Of a stretch of DNA of 64,000 bases, positions 33,901 through 43,579 are shown piece after piece. The stretch is from Phytophthora hibernalis (lineage: Eukaryota > Oomycota > Peronosporomycetes > Peronosporales > Peronosporaceae): assembly GCA_012656075.1 (NCBI GenBank), contig JAAKBF010000347.1:62001-126000 (forward strand), given 5' to 3'. Numbering within the stretch: the stretch's first letter is position 1; each line of letters opens with the position of its first letter. The position numbers and the translations under genes were made by a program. Under the pieces are notes generated by a model, which had not been told where the DNA came from, searched no databases, and saw only the letters and a program-made list of their open reading frames with translations.

Positions 33901-34875
33901 AATCACCGATTCGTCTTGTGACTGCAGTCCACCAGCAACAATTCGCTGAAGCGTGTGTACATTTGCCGCATGTGTGCACTCGCCAGCGAAATTACCCCAG
34001 TTTCTCCGGCGTCCGTTTCAGCAACCGAAGTAGCATTCTACTGGTCCAGGGCGGCAAAAGCAGCTATTTCCCTAGCTGTCGCCTCGTCGTCCGCGCTCGA
34101 CGACACGGAAGATGAATGATCTCGGACCAAGTTATTCACGCCCACCTGAATAACATTCTGGTCGTGCTCCAAAAGGTAGTCGTAGATCTTGGATCGCTTA
34201 GCGCCCACTGCCAGCATCCCCTCGACACGTGCGCCCACTGCCAGCATCCCCTCGACACGTGCGCCCACAACAGCGTTGTCGACGCCACGAGAAATTGGAT
34301 ATCTTGCAAAAGCAGACGCCGAAACATGGTGATTGTGGCTGAAGTGACCGTTCTTAACCTGGAGCTCTCCTCTCGACACATTCCATTGCACCACGAAACG
34401 AAAAGGGCAGTCGGTGAGCCGAATGTGCTGCTTTGGGCGGGATCCCTCGCTCCTCGACTTCCTTATTTTCCAACCGTGGGTATACGCTGGTACGGATCGA
34501 AGCCTACAGGAACCAACTGGGATTCATCTGCACCCTTCTTGGTGCGCTTCAAGCGTTTGTTACGCTCAGATCAAGACATCGTCTCCCGTACGGGCAGTAC
34601 TTGCATGGTCCGAGCGCAATATTCAGCCAGGTATGTCTGCCAAGTCTCCCAATTCTCATGTCATATCAACGGAACCTCCACAGGAACACTAACAGCCTCA
34701 GCGTCACCATCGCTGCATTCCTTGTCTCCAGCCTCGGACCCAGACACGCTTCCAGTGTAGCCGCCCTCTCCGCCTTGTGTTCACCGTCGCTGCCCACCGA
34801 GGACCCGTTGTGTTCTCCACCGTTGTCTGCAGAAACGCGGCCAGACGCGACAGCAGCGTCGCGACGTGTCATCAA
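30923..34875 (-). pseudogene. MULE A polyprotein: zinc finger, DDE transposase, SWIM, Ulp1 protease (decayed)
   Basis: Order: Ser/Gly-rich N-terminus; a FAR1/WRKY-GCM1-like finger (L-T-D-C-P-F-R-F ... H-F-S-H-N-H); DDE transposase (V-D-C-S-H-K-T-N-R, V-V-D-K-D-L-N-E, C-H-F-H-V-I-K, T-N-N-R-L-E); SWIM finger W-E-C-A-C-E-F then P-C-R-H; an acidic linker; and a C48 protease end (N-A-H-W-Y, Y-Y-Y-D-P, Y-S-C-G-V-F-V-C-W). Lesions: TGA at 34571-34573 for the Arg of M-S-R, a 30-bp tandem duplication at 34200-34259, a missing AG at the acceptor corresponding to element B's intron, and several frame breaks. The transposase Glu in T-N-N-R-L-E is retained, unlike in element B. Confidence 0.75.
34200..34259 (-). 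repeat. 30-bp tandem duplication in the MULE A transposase
   Basis: Two identical 30-nt units encode V-G-A-R-V-E-G-M-L-A twice. Element B has a single copy, so this is a lesion or recent slip in A. Confidence 0.85.
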
Positions 34876-35009
34876 ACGGCCAAAACGGAAATGGGGGTGA
34901 TTTCTATCTCACGCGAGAACCAGAATTTAACGAAACGGTAGGGTTCTGGTAAAATATATTCCTTACCAAAATCATGAACACGTCCAGGATCAAATCCTGA
35001 ACAGATCCA

Positions 35010-35082
35010 TGATTATAATCATGGCCTCCAACGGTTGCGAATAAATAATCGGCGCCGCTGGAGACCATGATTTTAAACATGG
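35010..35082. repeat. Abutting terminal inverted repeats of MULEs A and B
   Basis: The 5' terminus of A (minus strand, from 35039) and of B (plus strand, from 35050) face each other across AATAAATAAT (35040-35049). A reads CGCAACCGTTGGAGG and B reads CGGCGCCGCTGGAGA; both continue into CCATGATTNTAA. Confidence 0.7.
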
Positions 35083-38000
35083 AAACATACATGATCCGAA
35101 AACATGATTTGTCCATGATTGTATTTTATTTTTCTTACCTCCTCCAATTCACATATTTCCGATTTTGGAATCGAAACTGTTGTCACTTTCATTTTATCCA
35201 GGATAAGATGGCGGAGGGTGCCGCGGAAGGCAAGCGCGCGGCGAGTGCAGTTGCAGAAGCAAGCCAGGACTCCGGACGAGATACTGGAGGAGGAGGTAAA
35301 GTGGCAGGGCGTCCTTAGCCGCGCCGAGGCCCGGGGCTCTCCGACAATCAGCATCACCCGGACGCTCAAGCATTTTCTGAGGACGAGGAAGTGAAGGAGG
35401 ATGAGGGGGAGACTCGCGGAGACAGTAAACAAGGCGACAGCGCAGATGCAGATGCAACTGGTGCCGCGTCGCGTGATCGCGATGAGAGCCAGTCTGACAG
35501 TAACGCGCTCCATGGAGAACGCGGGGTAATCCCGTTGAAGTTGCAGTTGCTCCTCCGGCCGTCTGGCACACGAGCTGGGAAGCGTGACAGTCTTACTTCG
35601 CGACATATTGCGAGCGTACGATGCAGGTGTTACCGGTGCGAGAGACCATGAGTCGTGCGGAGCGCAACAAACGGCTGTCCAAGACCAAGAAAGGGGAGAT
35701 GAGTCGCAGTTGGTGCCGGAAGGCTTGGACCCGTTCAGCCGTGTGTACATCTGTACACACGGTTGGAAGAAGCGCAAGTCTCGTGGGACAGGCAGCCGGC
35801 CAAGACAGCACAGCCGGCTGACGGACTGTCCCTTCAGGTTCGTGGTGCAGTGGGACATAGCCCGGCTGGAGCTGCAAATGAAGAACGGTTGCTACGTTCA
35901 CAACCACTAATTTTCGACTTCGAGCTATGCGACGTACCCAAGTTCTCGGGGCGTGGTCAATCCGTTGGTTGGTGCGCGGGTTGAAGGTATGCTGGCTGTG
36001 GGCGCCAAGAGGTCCAAGATTAACGACTATCTTCTCGATCTCGACCAAAACGTAATCCAAGTGGACGTGGATAACATGGTGCGGGAGCACGCTTCTTCGG
36101 TTGCCATGGTGGACGACAACGACGCTACCGCTCGAGAGCTTGCTGCTTTCACTGCGGCTGACACGGATAATGTTTCAGCGGTGGCTGAAACTGCTGGTGG
36201 CGAAACATGTGTGATTTCGCTGGCGACGGCGCACATGAGGCGCATCTACGGCCGCTTCTGCGAGTTGTTGTTGGTGGATTGCAGCCACAAGACGAATCGG
36301 TGAGTGTGTTGATATGTCCATGTTTTTTCCATGATTAATCTTGAGTTAACCATTTATGTATGATGTTATGTTACAGATACAATTATCAGTTGCTCACCTT
36401 CATGACTATGAATGAATTTGGGGAGGGTGCTGTGGTCCAGCAGTCTCTGTTGGAGGCCAATGGAGACTGGCACATGGAGCGCGCTGTGGACCACTTCAAG
36501 CGCCTCCATCCAACACGAATTGACCGGCTTCGTGTCATCGTCGTTGACAAGTACCTCAATGAAATCAAGGTGCTGGAATCCAACTTCCCCAAGGCGCGCG
36601 TGTTAATTTGTGACTTTCACGTGATCAAATACCTCAAGGAAAAGCGGATCAAGCCTGAATACTGCAAGATATCGGCAGATGACGCTAGTCAGGTAGACGC
36701 GGCTGTCCACGCTATGGTGTACGCAGACAGTGCAGACAATTACACGAGTTCGCATGACTCGTTTATGATCGAGTTGGTTTGCAGGATCTCTTCGCTTACT
36801 TTGAGAAGAATTGGGATGCGTCGCAGGACCGCTGGATGCTGTACCGTCGGTCCAAGCTTCCACATTTCAAGAACCATACCAACAACAGGTTGGATAATTT
36901 CTTTGGAAAGCTGAAGGATGCAGTGGACGGGTCCATGAGCATGGCCGGATGCGTCAAGGCCCTTGTTGCGTACGGTCGCCGCATGGAGAATGAGTACGGT
37001 TATCGGCTGGCCAGGATTGGACAGCTCGTGAACAGCAATTTCGACGAGGAGATGTCCAACGTGCTTCGCTTCACGTCGCACTTCGTGGCCGAACACATCG
37101 CAGACCAGTACAGTAGAGCCCTTTCCAGTGCAGGACGGCACAACTTCACATTTTCCACCGAAGGCGAAGGTCAAGTCTTGGTTGAAGGGCCCAGGAAGAC
37201 GCATCGCCTTCGGATACACACATGGGAGTGCGACTGCGAGTTCGGAATGACGATGATGCTCCCTTGTCGCCACGCGATCGCCTACCGAAGGAAGGAACAC
37301 ATTCCTGGGCCGGTGATCCCTTGGGTGCGCATCAATGCTTGGTGCGTCCAGTGTTTATCTTGTTTTTTTGTATGTTCAGGATCTGTCCATGATTAATCAT
37401 GTTCTAACCATCTTTTGTCCATGATTTGTCCATGATTTTTGGTAGATGGACGAACACCTCAAGCGCATTGAAACGCGTGAAGCAGTTCTCGTATGAGACC
37501 TTCTCGCCAGAAGATAAGCCTGCGCGCAATGTAGAGAAGAGGACTCAAGCTCAGCGCTATCGCGAAGCTGTCATAGCGACTCATTTGATTTGTAGCGAAT
37601 TGGCGGACATTGATGATGATGTGGAATTCGAGGAGATGATGCAGTTCGTGCTGTCTCAGTGGAGAAACGTCCGGTAGCGGAAGATGTCCAGTGTTTCTCG
37701 TGCGACGCGAGCGAGCGGAAACAAGTCGGACGTGCGGATGCAGGGGTCACGGATAAAGCCGTCAAGTTGGAGTTTGGGATCAATTCGAGCGACAGTGAAG
37801 ACTTACCCGATAATGAAGATGATTGCGAAGTGAAGGCGCAAATCCAGGATGCGCAGATGCAACGAGTGGCCACGGGTGCCGCGCCCAAGATTGTGCTTAA
37901 CCCTAAAACGAAGAAAGTGGGAGCTCCGCGCAAGCACAGGAAACTCACTGCAGCTGGCGATAGAGCCGACAGGAAGTGGTGTGACGCTGCAGAACGAGGA

Positions 38001-39577
38001 AGGAAGGCGGCTGCCGAAGTAACGTTGACCGATCTACTGGATTCTCTAGAAAAGAAACAGCCCTCCTTGATGAAAACACAGCGCCGTTTATCCGGTGTTC
38101 TTGTCAAGTACGCGGAAGCTGAGAGCAAGAAACCAAATTTTAAGTTCATGAAGAACCCGGTTACAGTCATGGATCTTTTTACGTGCTTCCGGAAAAGCTG
38201 CTCTCTGCATGTATGAAGGTTCTGCCTGTTGGAAACACTGAAGACTGCGCGATTTCGGTAGACGCGTCCCAAGAATCTGCTGCTGGTGGTAGAAAAGCAT
38301 CCAATGCAGGTCAAGTCGAAACTGTAGTTATCAAGGACGTTGGTAATTATACGAGGGCCCAGATTGAAACCTTCGTACGAATACAGAATTTGCAGAAGTA
38401 CGTGCAGCTTGGAATCGATATGCACAAGTGGCTCACTATACAAGGTATCCCGCAGAGTATCACGACATTGGAAACAAGGTAGCAGCGGACATTCTGGAAT
38501 CGTATCCGTACAAGTTGATTGCGGGGCTCCCCAACACTCCTGACTTCGCATACTCCCTGCTATACCGCGCTACACCTCCGACATGGCTCACGGACGCTCT
38601 GTGTTTGCGTCTGGCAGCCGATTTCCCATCTTGCAGATTTGCCGGCTTCCAGGCAGCGGTGCCAGCAAGAACCGGACCAGAAGTTCGAGTGGAGGACCTG
38701 TTGACCATGCAATCCGTGACCGGGTGTTCCAGCAAGTGGCGGAGAGTGAGGTGGAGGCCGTGTTACTTCCTCTGAACTTCCAGAACGCCCACTGGTGCTG
38801 CGTGGTGGTGAGCATCAATGCCAGGCGCATTTTCTACTATGATCCCTAAATCAAGCTCCCTACCTGAACTCGGCGATGGCGATCGCGATGCAGCTGACGA
38901 TTTCAGGTCTCCAAGAGTACGATATCATCGCGCAGAACAACCCTATCCAGTTCGACGCCTTCAGCTGCGGCGTGTACGTGTGCTGGATGTTCATCCGGCA
39001 CGTCGCTAAAGGACCGCCCCTGGACATGAGCTTGATGGTGCTGCCGAGACGCCGCTTCGAGCTGTTCTATTATTTGCTCAGCGGGCGACTCCTCCCGAAG
39101 GAAGACGTGGAACAGCACGGCGAGGAAGAAGAGAAGATGTCTGCGCCTCCAGACGCAGGCAGCGACCACGAGGAAGAGGAAGGCCCTCCCATCCAAGTCA
39201 CGAATTAAATTGGCAAGGTTTAAGTGCAGGATAGCTTCTAATGCTTCCGATTATCAATTCTGCTTTGAGTTTCATCTTTCTTTGAAGGCATCGCTATGAC
39301 GTTGTTGAAAATGACTCTCCCCATGACCTCGCAGCAACTTATGCGTCCTTACTCGCATGAGGTTCCGCCGACTCCATGTCCACGCGTTCATGTCAACGTT
39401 GCGTACAAAGTCCCACACAGCAGTCCAACCCATCATTAATCCACGATTAAGCATGGTATAATCATGGACTCATTTACAACCCCACGTTTGTATCTTTCTC
39501 GTCCTCGAGGAATCTTCTCGAATCTTCGCCATCATGGGATTTCGCATGATTATAATCATGGCCTGCATTAGCTGCCA
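35050..39577 (+). mobile_element. Mutator-like element B carrying an Ulp1 protease domain
   Basis: Left end CGGCGCCGCTGGAGACCATG at 35050; right end inverted, TGGCAGCTAATGCAGGCCAT reading back from 39577. The inner TIR parts agree at about 19 of 23 positions. Flanking 8-mers TAAATAAT (35042-35049) and TACATAAT (39578-39585) look like a slightly decayed target duplication. Total 4.53 kb with one long multidomain gene. The 3' subterminal block 39440-39530 matches A's at 29960-30025. Confidence 0.75.
35209..39208 (+). pseudogene. MULE B polyprotein: zinc finger, DDE transposase, SWIM, Ulp1/C48 protease
   Basis: Candidate ATG 35209. Order: acidic N-terminus; finger C-T-H-G-W ... L-T-D-C-P-F-R-F ... 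Y-V-H-N-H (about 35750-35910); DDE transposase with L-L-V-D-C-S-H-K-T-N-R (about 36270), V-V-D-K-Y-L-N-E (about 36540), C-D-F-H-V-I-K, and T-N-N-R-L-D (about 36890); SWIM T-W-E-C-D-C-E-F then P-C-R-H (about 37210-37280); Lys/Asp linker; C48 protease with His 38790, Asp 38841, Gln in P-I-Q-F-D and Cys 38966. Introns about 36300-36376 and about 37337-37445. Lesions: TGA 35585-35587 where A has Trp, TAG 37675-37677 where A has Gln, Glu-to-Asp at the third acidic position, and several single-base breaks. All four protease residues survive. Confidence 0.78.
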
Positions 39578-40125
39578 TACATAATTGTGAGGCGCTCAAA
39601 AGAAGAAGAAATACATTATTGCATACATCAGAGTCTTGAAATGCATAATGCATATTTCGAAGTACTATATAGTTCTATAGTTAAAATACTGAAGTATTAT
39701 GACTCAAGTCACCCGGCATCATTGAAATAGGTTATTGAGCGGGTTTCGCTGACATCTAGAAATACATTATTGTATGGTAAAATAGGGCATTTATTAATAT
39801 TGCCATATATTTTTAGGAAACCCTGCATGGGAGTACACCATCAAGTCCAGCTTCCCCACCCTCAGCAACGATACCTGTGTGACAGCAAACGGGGATAGTT
39901 GCCGGAGTTTGTCTTGTGGTGACTACGATAAGAATTACCGTGCACGTTCGGACACCTGAGCCCATGTTCGGACAATTCGGACAACCTTGCAAAAATAAAA
40001 TTGCTGTTTCAGAGACTCGCATGTAGCCCACACCGTGAGACACCGCGAGTCAAATAGAATCTAACACAGCGCGTAGCAGCAAGGCACAAGGCAGCGGCAA
40101 GTACCGCGGTGACAAGAGCAGCTGT
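39209..40125. other. MULE B 3' end and AT-rich flank
   Basis: 39209-39577 is the element's untranslated subterminal part with ATCATGG/CCATGAT palindromes. 39586-40050 is AT-rich single-copy-looking DNA with several TACATTATTG-like strings. No gene seen. Confidence 0.5.
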
Positions 40126-40335
40126 GACTGGACGACGAGCGCGGCGGCGGCCAGAAGTGGGAAGTGATGGCCCGGCCGTCGGCTGCGGCTGGATGACGAG
40201 CACGGCGGCGGCCAGAAGTGGGAAGTGATGGGCCCGGCCGTCGTCTGCGGCTGGATGACGAGCGCGGCGGCGGCCAGAAGTGACAAGTGATGGCCCCGTC
40301 CGTCGGCTGCGGCTGGATGTCGAGCGCGGTGCCGT
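40126..40335. repeat. 62-bp minisatellite, about 3.3 copies
   Basis: Units begin with GGCTGGATGACGAGC at 40187, 40249 and 40311 (a diverged unit begins about 40126), a 62-bp period. Each carries G-C-G-G-C-G-G-C-G-G runs and AGAAGTGGGAAGTGATGG. Because 62 is not a multiple of three, the same peptide appears in successive frames, which argues against coding. Confidence 0.85.
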
Positions 40336-40409
40336 TGAAGGAGGTGCACCACAATCTAATGTTAAGTCGTACTGTTTGATTTACATTTGAGCTGGCATTG
40401 TATTGATGT

Positions 40410-42166
40410 GCTTTATCTGCGTGTAGCTGGCAAGATGACCGCTGTAAGATTCGTGAGGCATGTGATTGAGCTCAAGTTGCTGAACTCATCCAGAGTGGTG
40501 ACTTTTTGGGGCTGTAGAATGTGCATCGAGGCGGCTGGTGTGTCATCACTGATCCTGCCGGATACACGGAGAGCTTGGTACTGAACTATGAGCTCATGCA
40601 GCTCACCTTTTGCATACAATCGCTTCAGACATTTAACGACTGTGCCGTATGCCTTTGTGTTCTCTTGTCGTGCTTTCAGAAAGAGAATAACAGACTTTTC
40701 CTCATCCTGACCAGTTTTCAGAATGCGTGCTCTTGCTGCGCTGTTATTCCCCCTGACGTCGTATCCTTCAGGTAAAAATATGCGCATGAATGCAATTGCC
40801 ACTTTGACTTCATGGTAACGCCTCCGGTCTGACTTTTGCTTCCACGGCAGACTGGTAAACCACTCGTATCACACCGCGGAGAGTGACTTAGCGTGGGAAC
40901 GTCGACGTGGAGCTACGGTCGTGGTGTGAGTAGCAGACAAATACCAATTGCGGAGGGGATAAAGTAGCTGACTGCTTGTCTGTATTTGCTCCAGGGCCTT
41001 GTAGAGACGTGACACGCTCTGTCAAATGTTCAATTTGGGAAGACAAGCGCCTGATCACATCCATCTGCTGCTTGATGAGGGCGCTTTGCTTCTCGACAAC
41101 ATCGCCAGCCGACGGAGTTGGCGGGAATCCGGTGCGTCAGGTGACCGACTGCTCTCAATCGAACCACTCTGAATTGTAAGTGCCGATCTTGAAATTTCAG
41201 ACTCGTTGATGGCGTGCTTATCTCGTGCTCGTTTCATTCGCGTGATGTAGGGGCCTTGAGGGGACAGCTTCAGCATGTCGTCATAGTGGAGCGGAACCAC
41301 TGCCATTAGCACTTCGAGGACATCGTCGCGAAGGTTCATCTGATCAGGAAATCCAAACGCCGTCTCGAACAAAGTATCTTGCAGCTGCCTTATCTTTCGG
41401 GATACTACGCGATCAAAGCCCTGAAGTGTCGGTAAGTAAGGCTTCGTCTTGGAGCCCAAGCCCGCTAGTATTTTGCCCACCTGTTGGTCGTCTTGAGTAG
41501 TACTAACGATGTAATTGAATGCCTTGTTTACCGATGTCATACTCCAGCCACCGCGGTCCATTATCCATGGGGTATTCACGCTGCTATCGCCGTTTGCACT
41601 CTGAGCTGCCCCCGACGAAATGAGTGAGAAGACAACCCTTGCGTGAGCTCTTTGCCAGCGGCAGAGCACTCTCCTCCCCATTTCTTTAAAAGCCGGTTCA
41701 CGTAGGCTTGCATGCCTAGGACAGAGACTGTTGCTTTCGGCTTGGTTCTGCTTGTCTCCATATCCTGACTGGCAGTTGTGTCGTCCTCTCTCGCCTCTAG
41801 TAGCTCCACCAAAGGCCGTGTTTCAACAAGAGATACGTAAACTGGGGCTGTATCGCGTGGAAGTTGATCGAATAGAAATTGACTCGGTACAGTCTGCATT
41901 ATAATCGCCACCGCCACAGAATGGATGGGGCAAGTTGCACAGTTTCCGAAGTCGTAAAACAACGACGCGTCTTGATAAAAAGCGGACTTCACGCGCATGA
42001 AGTGAATGAAAAGACAACCACCTAGGAAATACAAACCAGACTTTAGTACAATTTCCAACAACAACTCGTGTGCGCAGCTGATAAGCTTACCTGGGTAAAC
42101 AGCTAGCTCGTTCTTCACTAAACCCAACGGTAGGTATCGACAGCAGCCACACCAGCGTATGCTCAA
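40410..42166 (-). mobile_element. Second Crypton-like tyrosine recombinase element, degenerate
   Basis: Minus strand. A spliced N-terminal piece (intron 42022-42090) gives N-E-L-A-V-Y-P-G-G-C-L-F-I-H-F-M-R-V-K. Then L-S-S-H-S-F-R-R-G (H-x-x-R box), the W-I-M-D-R-G-G-W segment, and N-K-A-F-N-Y with the candidate catalytic Tyr, the pattern common in oomycete Cryptons. One base is missing in the C run 41609-41613, which separates H-S-F-R-R-G from A-Q-S-A-N-G-D. A C-terminal region (about 40413-40880: Y-E-W-F-T ... A-Y-G-T-V-V-K-C-L-K-R-L) belongs to the same family but is in another frame. The first catalytic Arg region is not seen, so the element is 5'-incomplete or continues upstream of 42166. 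Confidence 0.7.
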
Positions 42167-42523
42167 TTCTATGCTCCACCGAGTCGAGGTGAACAGAACG
42201 TAAGTTTTGACCCTGCATCATTTATAACGGAATGATATTTTTCGGCGTCCAGTCATTTTTGGCATCCATTACTCAAACGTAATCGAATCTAAATACAACA
42301 TTCGCATTATCTCTCCGTCCCGCATCTATTGCACATCGAGTTGTTCACGTCAAACAGTTCAAGTTGAGGTCATTCCTTATCCCGCCGCGTCGTCGACACC
42401 CTCTCGTTCTCAGCCCACAGAGCTCCGTCATCCATACAACCACTTGCGTCTTGTTCCTGAGTCTCTAGCGCATCTTTGAGCTGCTTCCCACCCGTCACCG
42501 CCCCGTATTCGCTGCAAAAAGAC

Positions 42524-43402
42524 ATGGACGCCAAGGCCCCGTGTCGCTCGAAGCCTTCACCAAGCTCGCCTTCTGTCTGGAAGGTCGAGATAAGCTCTCC
42601 AAGGTCAATCACTACTACCGTTAGATAACCTAGTGTCTCCTCTTTCTAACGCACTTTTCACCGCTTCTCAACGCCCTGTAGATGCTGCAATATGGCAGTC
42701 GAGCGCTCGCCTTCTACGTGCTGACGGCCGACCCCAAGAGCGACGTGGGCCAGCGCCTGCACGCGCTGTACAAGGTCATGCAGCAGTCCAGGAAGGCCTT
42801 CCGCCTGGGCAAGAGCCTCACGTACTACCAGAAACTGCAGACGCTCTCGGGCAACAAGAAGCTGAACGAGACGCAGCGCTACCTGCAGTTCATCCAGAAC
42901 GCAGGCATGCTGGGCTACTTCATGACGGACAACCTGGCCTTCGCCAGCAAGGCCAAGGTGCTCCGCTTCGACGCCGAGGAGCTGGCCCGGCGTGGCGGCA
43001 TTTTGTGGTTCTGCGCCAACGTCGCGGGCTTTTCAACGCCGTGGACAACCTCAACGCCGACGTGGAGAAGGAGAAGTGCGTGAGAGACATTCTGGCCTCC
43101 GAGGAGGACGTCACCCGCGTGCAGGCGCTGCAGAGTCAGCTGGAAGCACTGCGAACTGGCCGCTTCAAGCTGCTCGCTGTGCTCAAGGTCACGTGCGACC
43201 TCGTCGTATCGTCCAACACTAGCGGCGTGAGGTTGGCGGAACGCATCACCGGCACCAAGCTGCACGACGGCGTCATTGGCTCGGTGGGGTGCGTGTCGGC
43301 TGCCGTGGTGCTGTACAACACGTGGCCCAGCGCGCCGAAGGCACTGTCCCCAGCGAGACGAAGACGGAAGTAAAGAGCGAGGAAAAGAGTGAAGACAAGT
43401 GA
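42524..43402 (+). CDS. PEX11: Peroxin 11 (peroxisome proliferation)
   Basis: Peroxisomal membrane protein that elongates and divides peroxisomes. Exon 1 42524-42603 and exon 2 from 42682; intron 42604-42681. M-D-A-K-A-P-V-S-L-E-A-F starts the protein; then M-L-Q-Y-G-S-R-A-L, an amphipathic helix region K-V-M-Q-Q-S-R-K-A-F-R-L-G-K, and two hydrophobic stretches toward the C-terminus. Three single-base gaps: C run 42537-42540, T run 43030-43033 (A-G-F-F-N-A-V-D expected) and, probably, C run 43348-43351. Bridging the last moves the stop from 43373 to 43402 and yields a Lys/Glu tail instead of R-R-R-R-K. All three added gives 804 nt, 267 residues, a normal PEX11 length. The final gap is the least certain. 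Confidence 0.9.
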
Positions 43403-43579
43403 AGATGAGGTGGAAAGTGCCGAGACTTCTGAAAGTCTCGCCGCGAGGGTTGGTACGCTTGCATTGTTATGCCCTGCTAGCGTTTGCCATTGCCCATGAC
43501 CTTTATATGAATAACACGATTAATACTCATTGACATTGTGACGATGGAAGTGTAACACTAGGCCGCTGGAAATGCTGGC

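Larger units (their letters stand above)
27518..35039 (-). mobile_element. Mutator-like element A (with nested insertions)
   Basis: Ends share GTTGGAGGCCATGATTATA: plus strand from about 27525, and inverted from about 35032. The 8-bp AATAAATA occurs directly outside both ends (27510-27517 and 35040-35047), as expected of a MULE target duplication. Internal order on the minus strand is transposase polyprotein (34875 to 30923), an inserted block at 30043-30811, a subterminal block at about 29960-30025 that matches element B's 3' subterminal block (39440-39530), and then a Crypton sitting between that block and the terminus. Confidence 0.75.

Noticed and set aside
40061..40354. Pro/Ser/Gln-rich repeat protein on the minus strand
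   Set aside because: The repeat period (62 bp) is not a multiple of three, so the frame is a by-product of the minisatellite.
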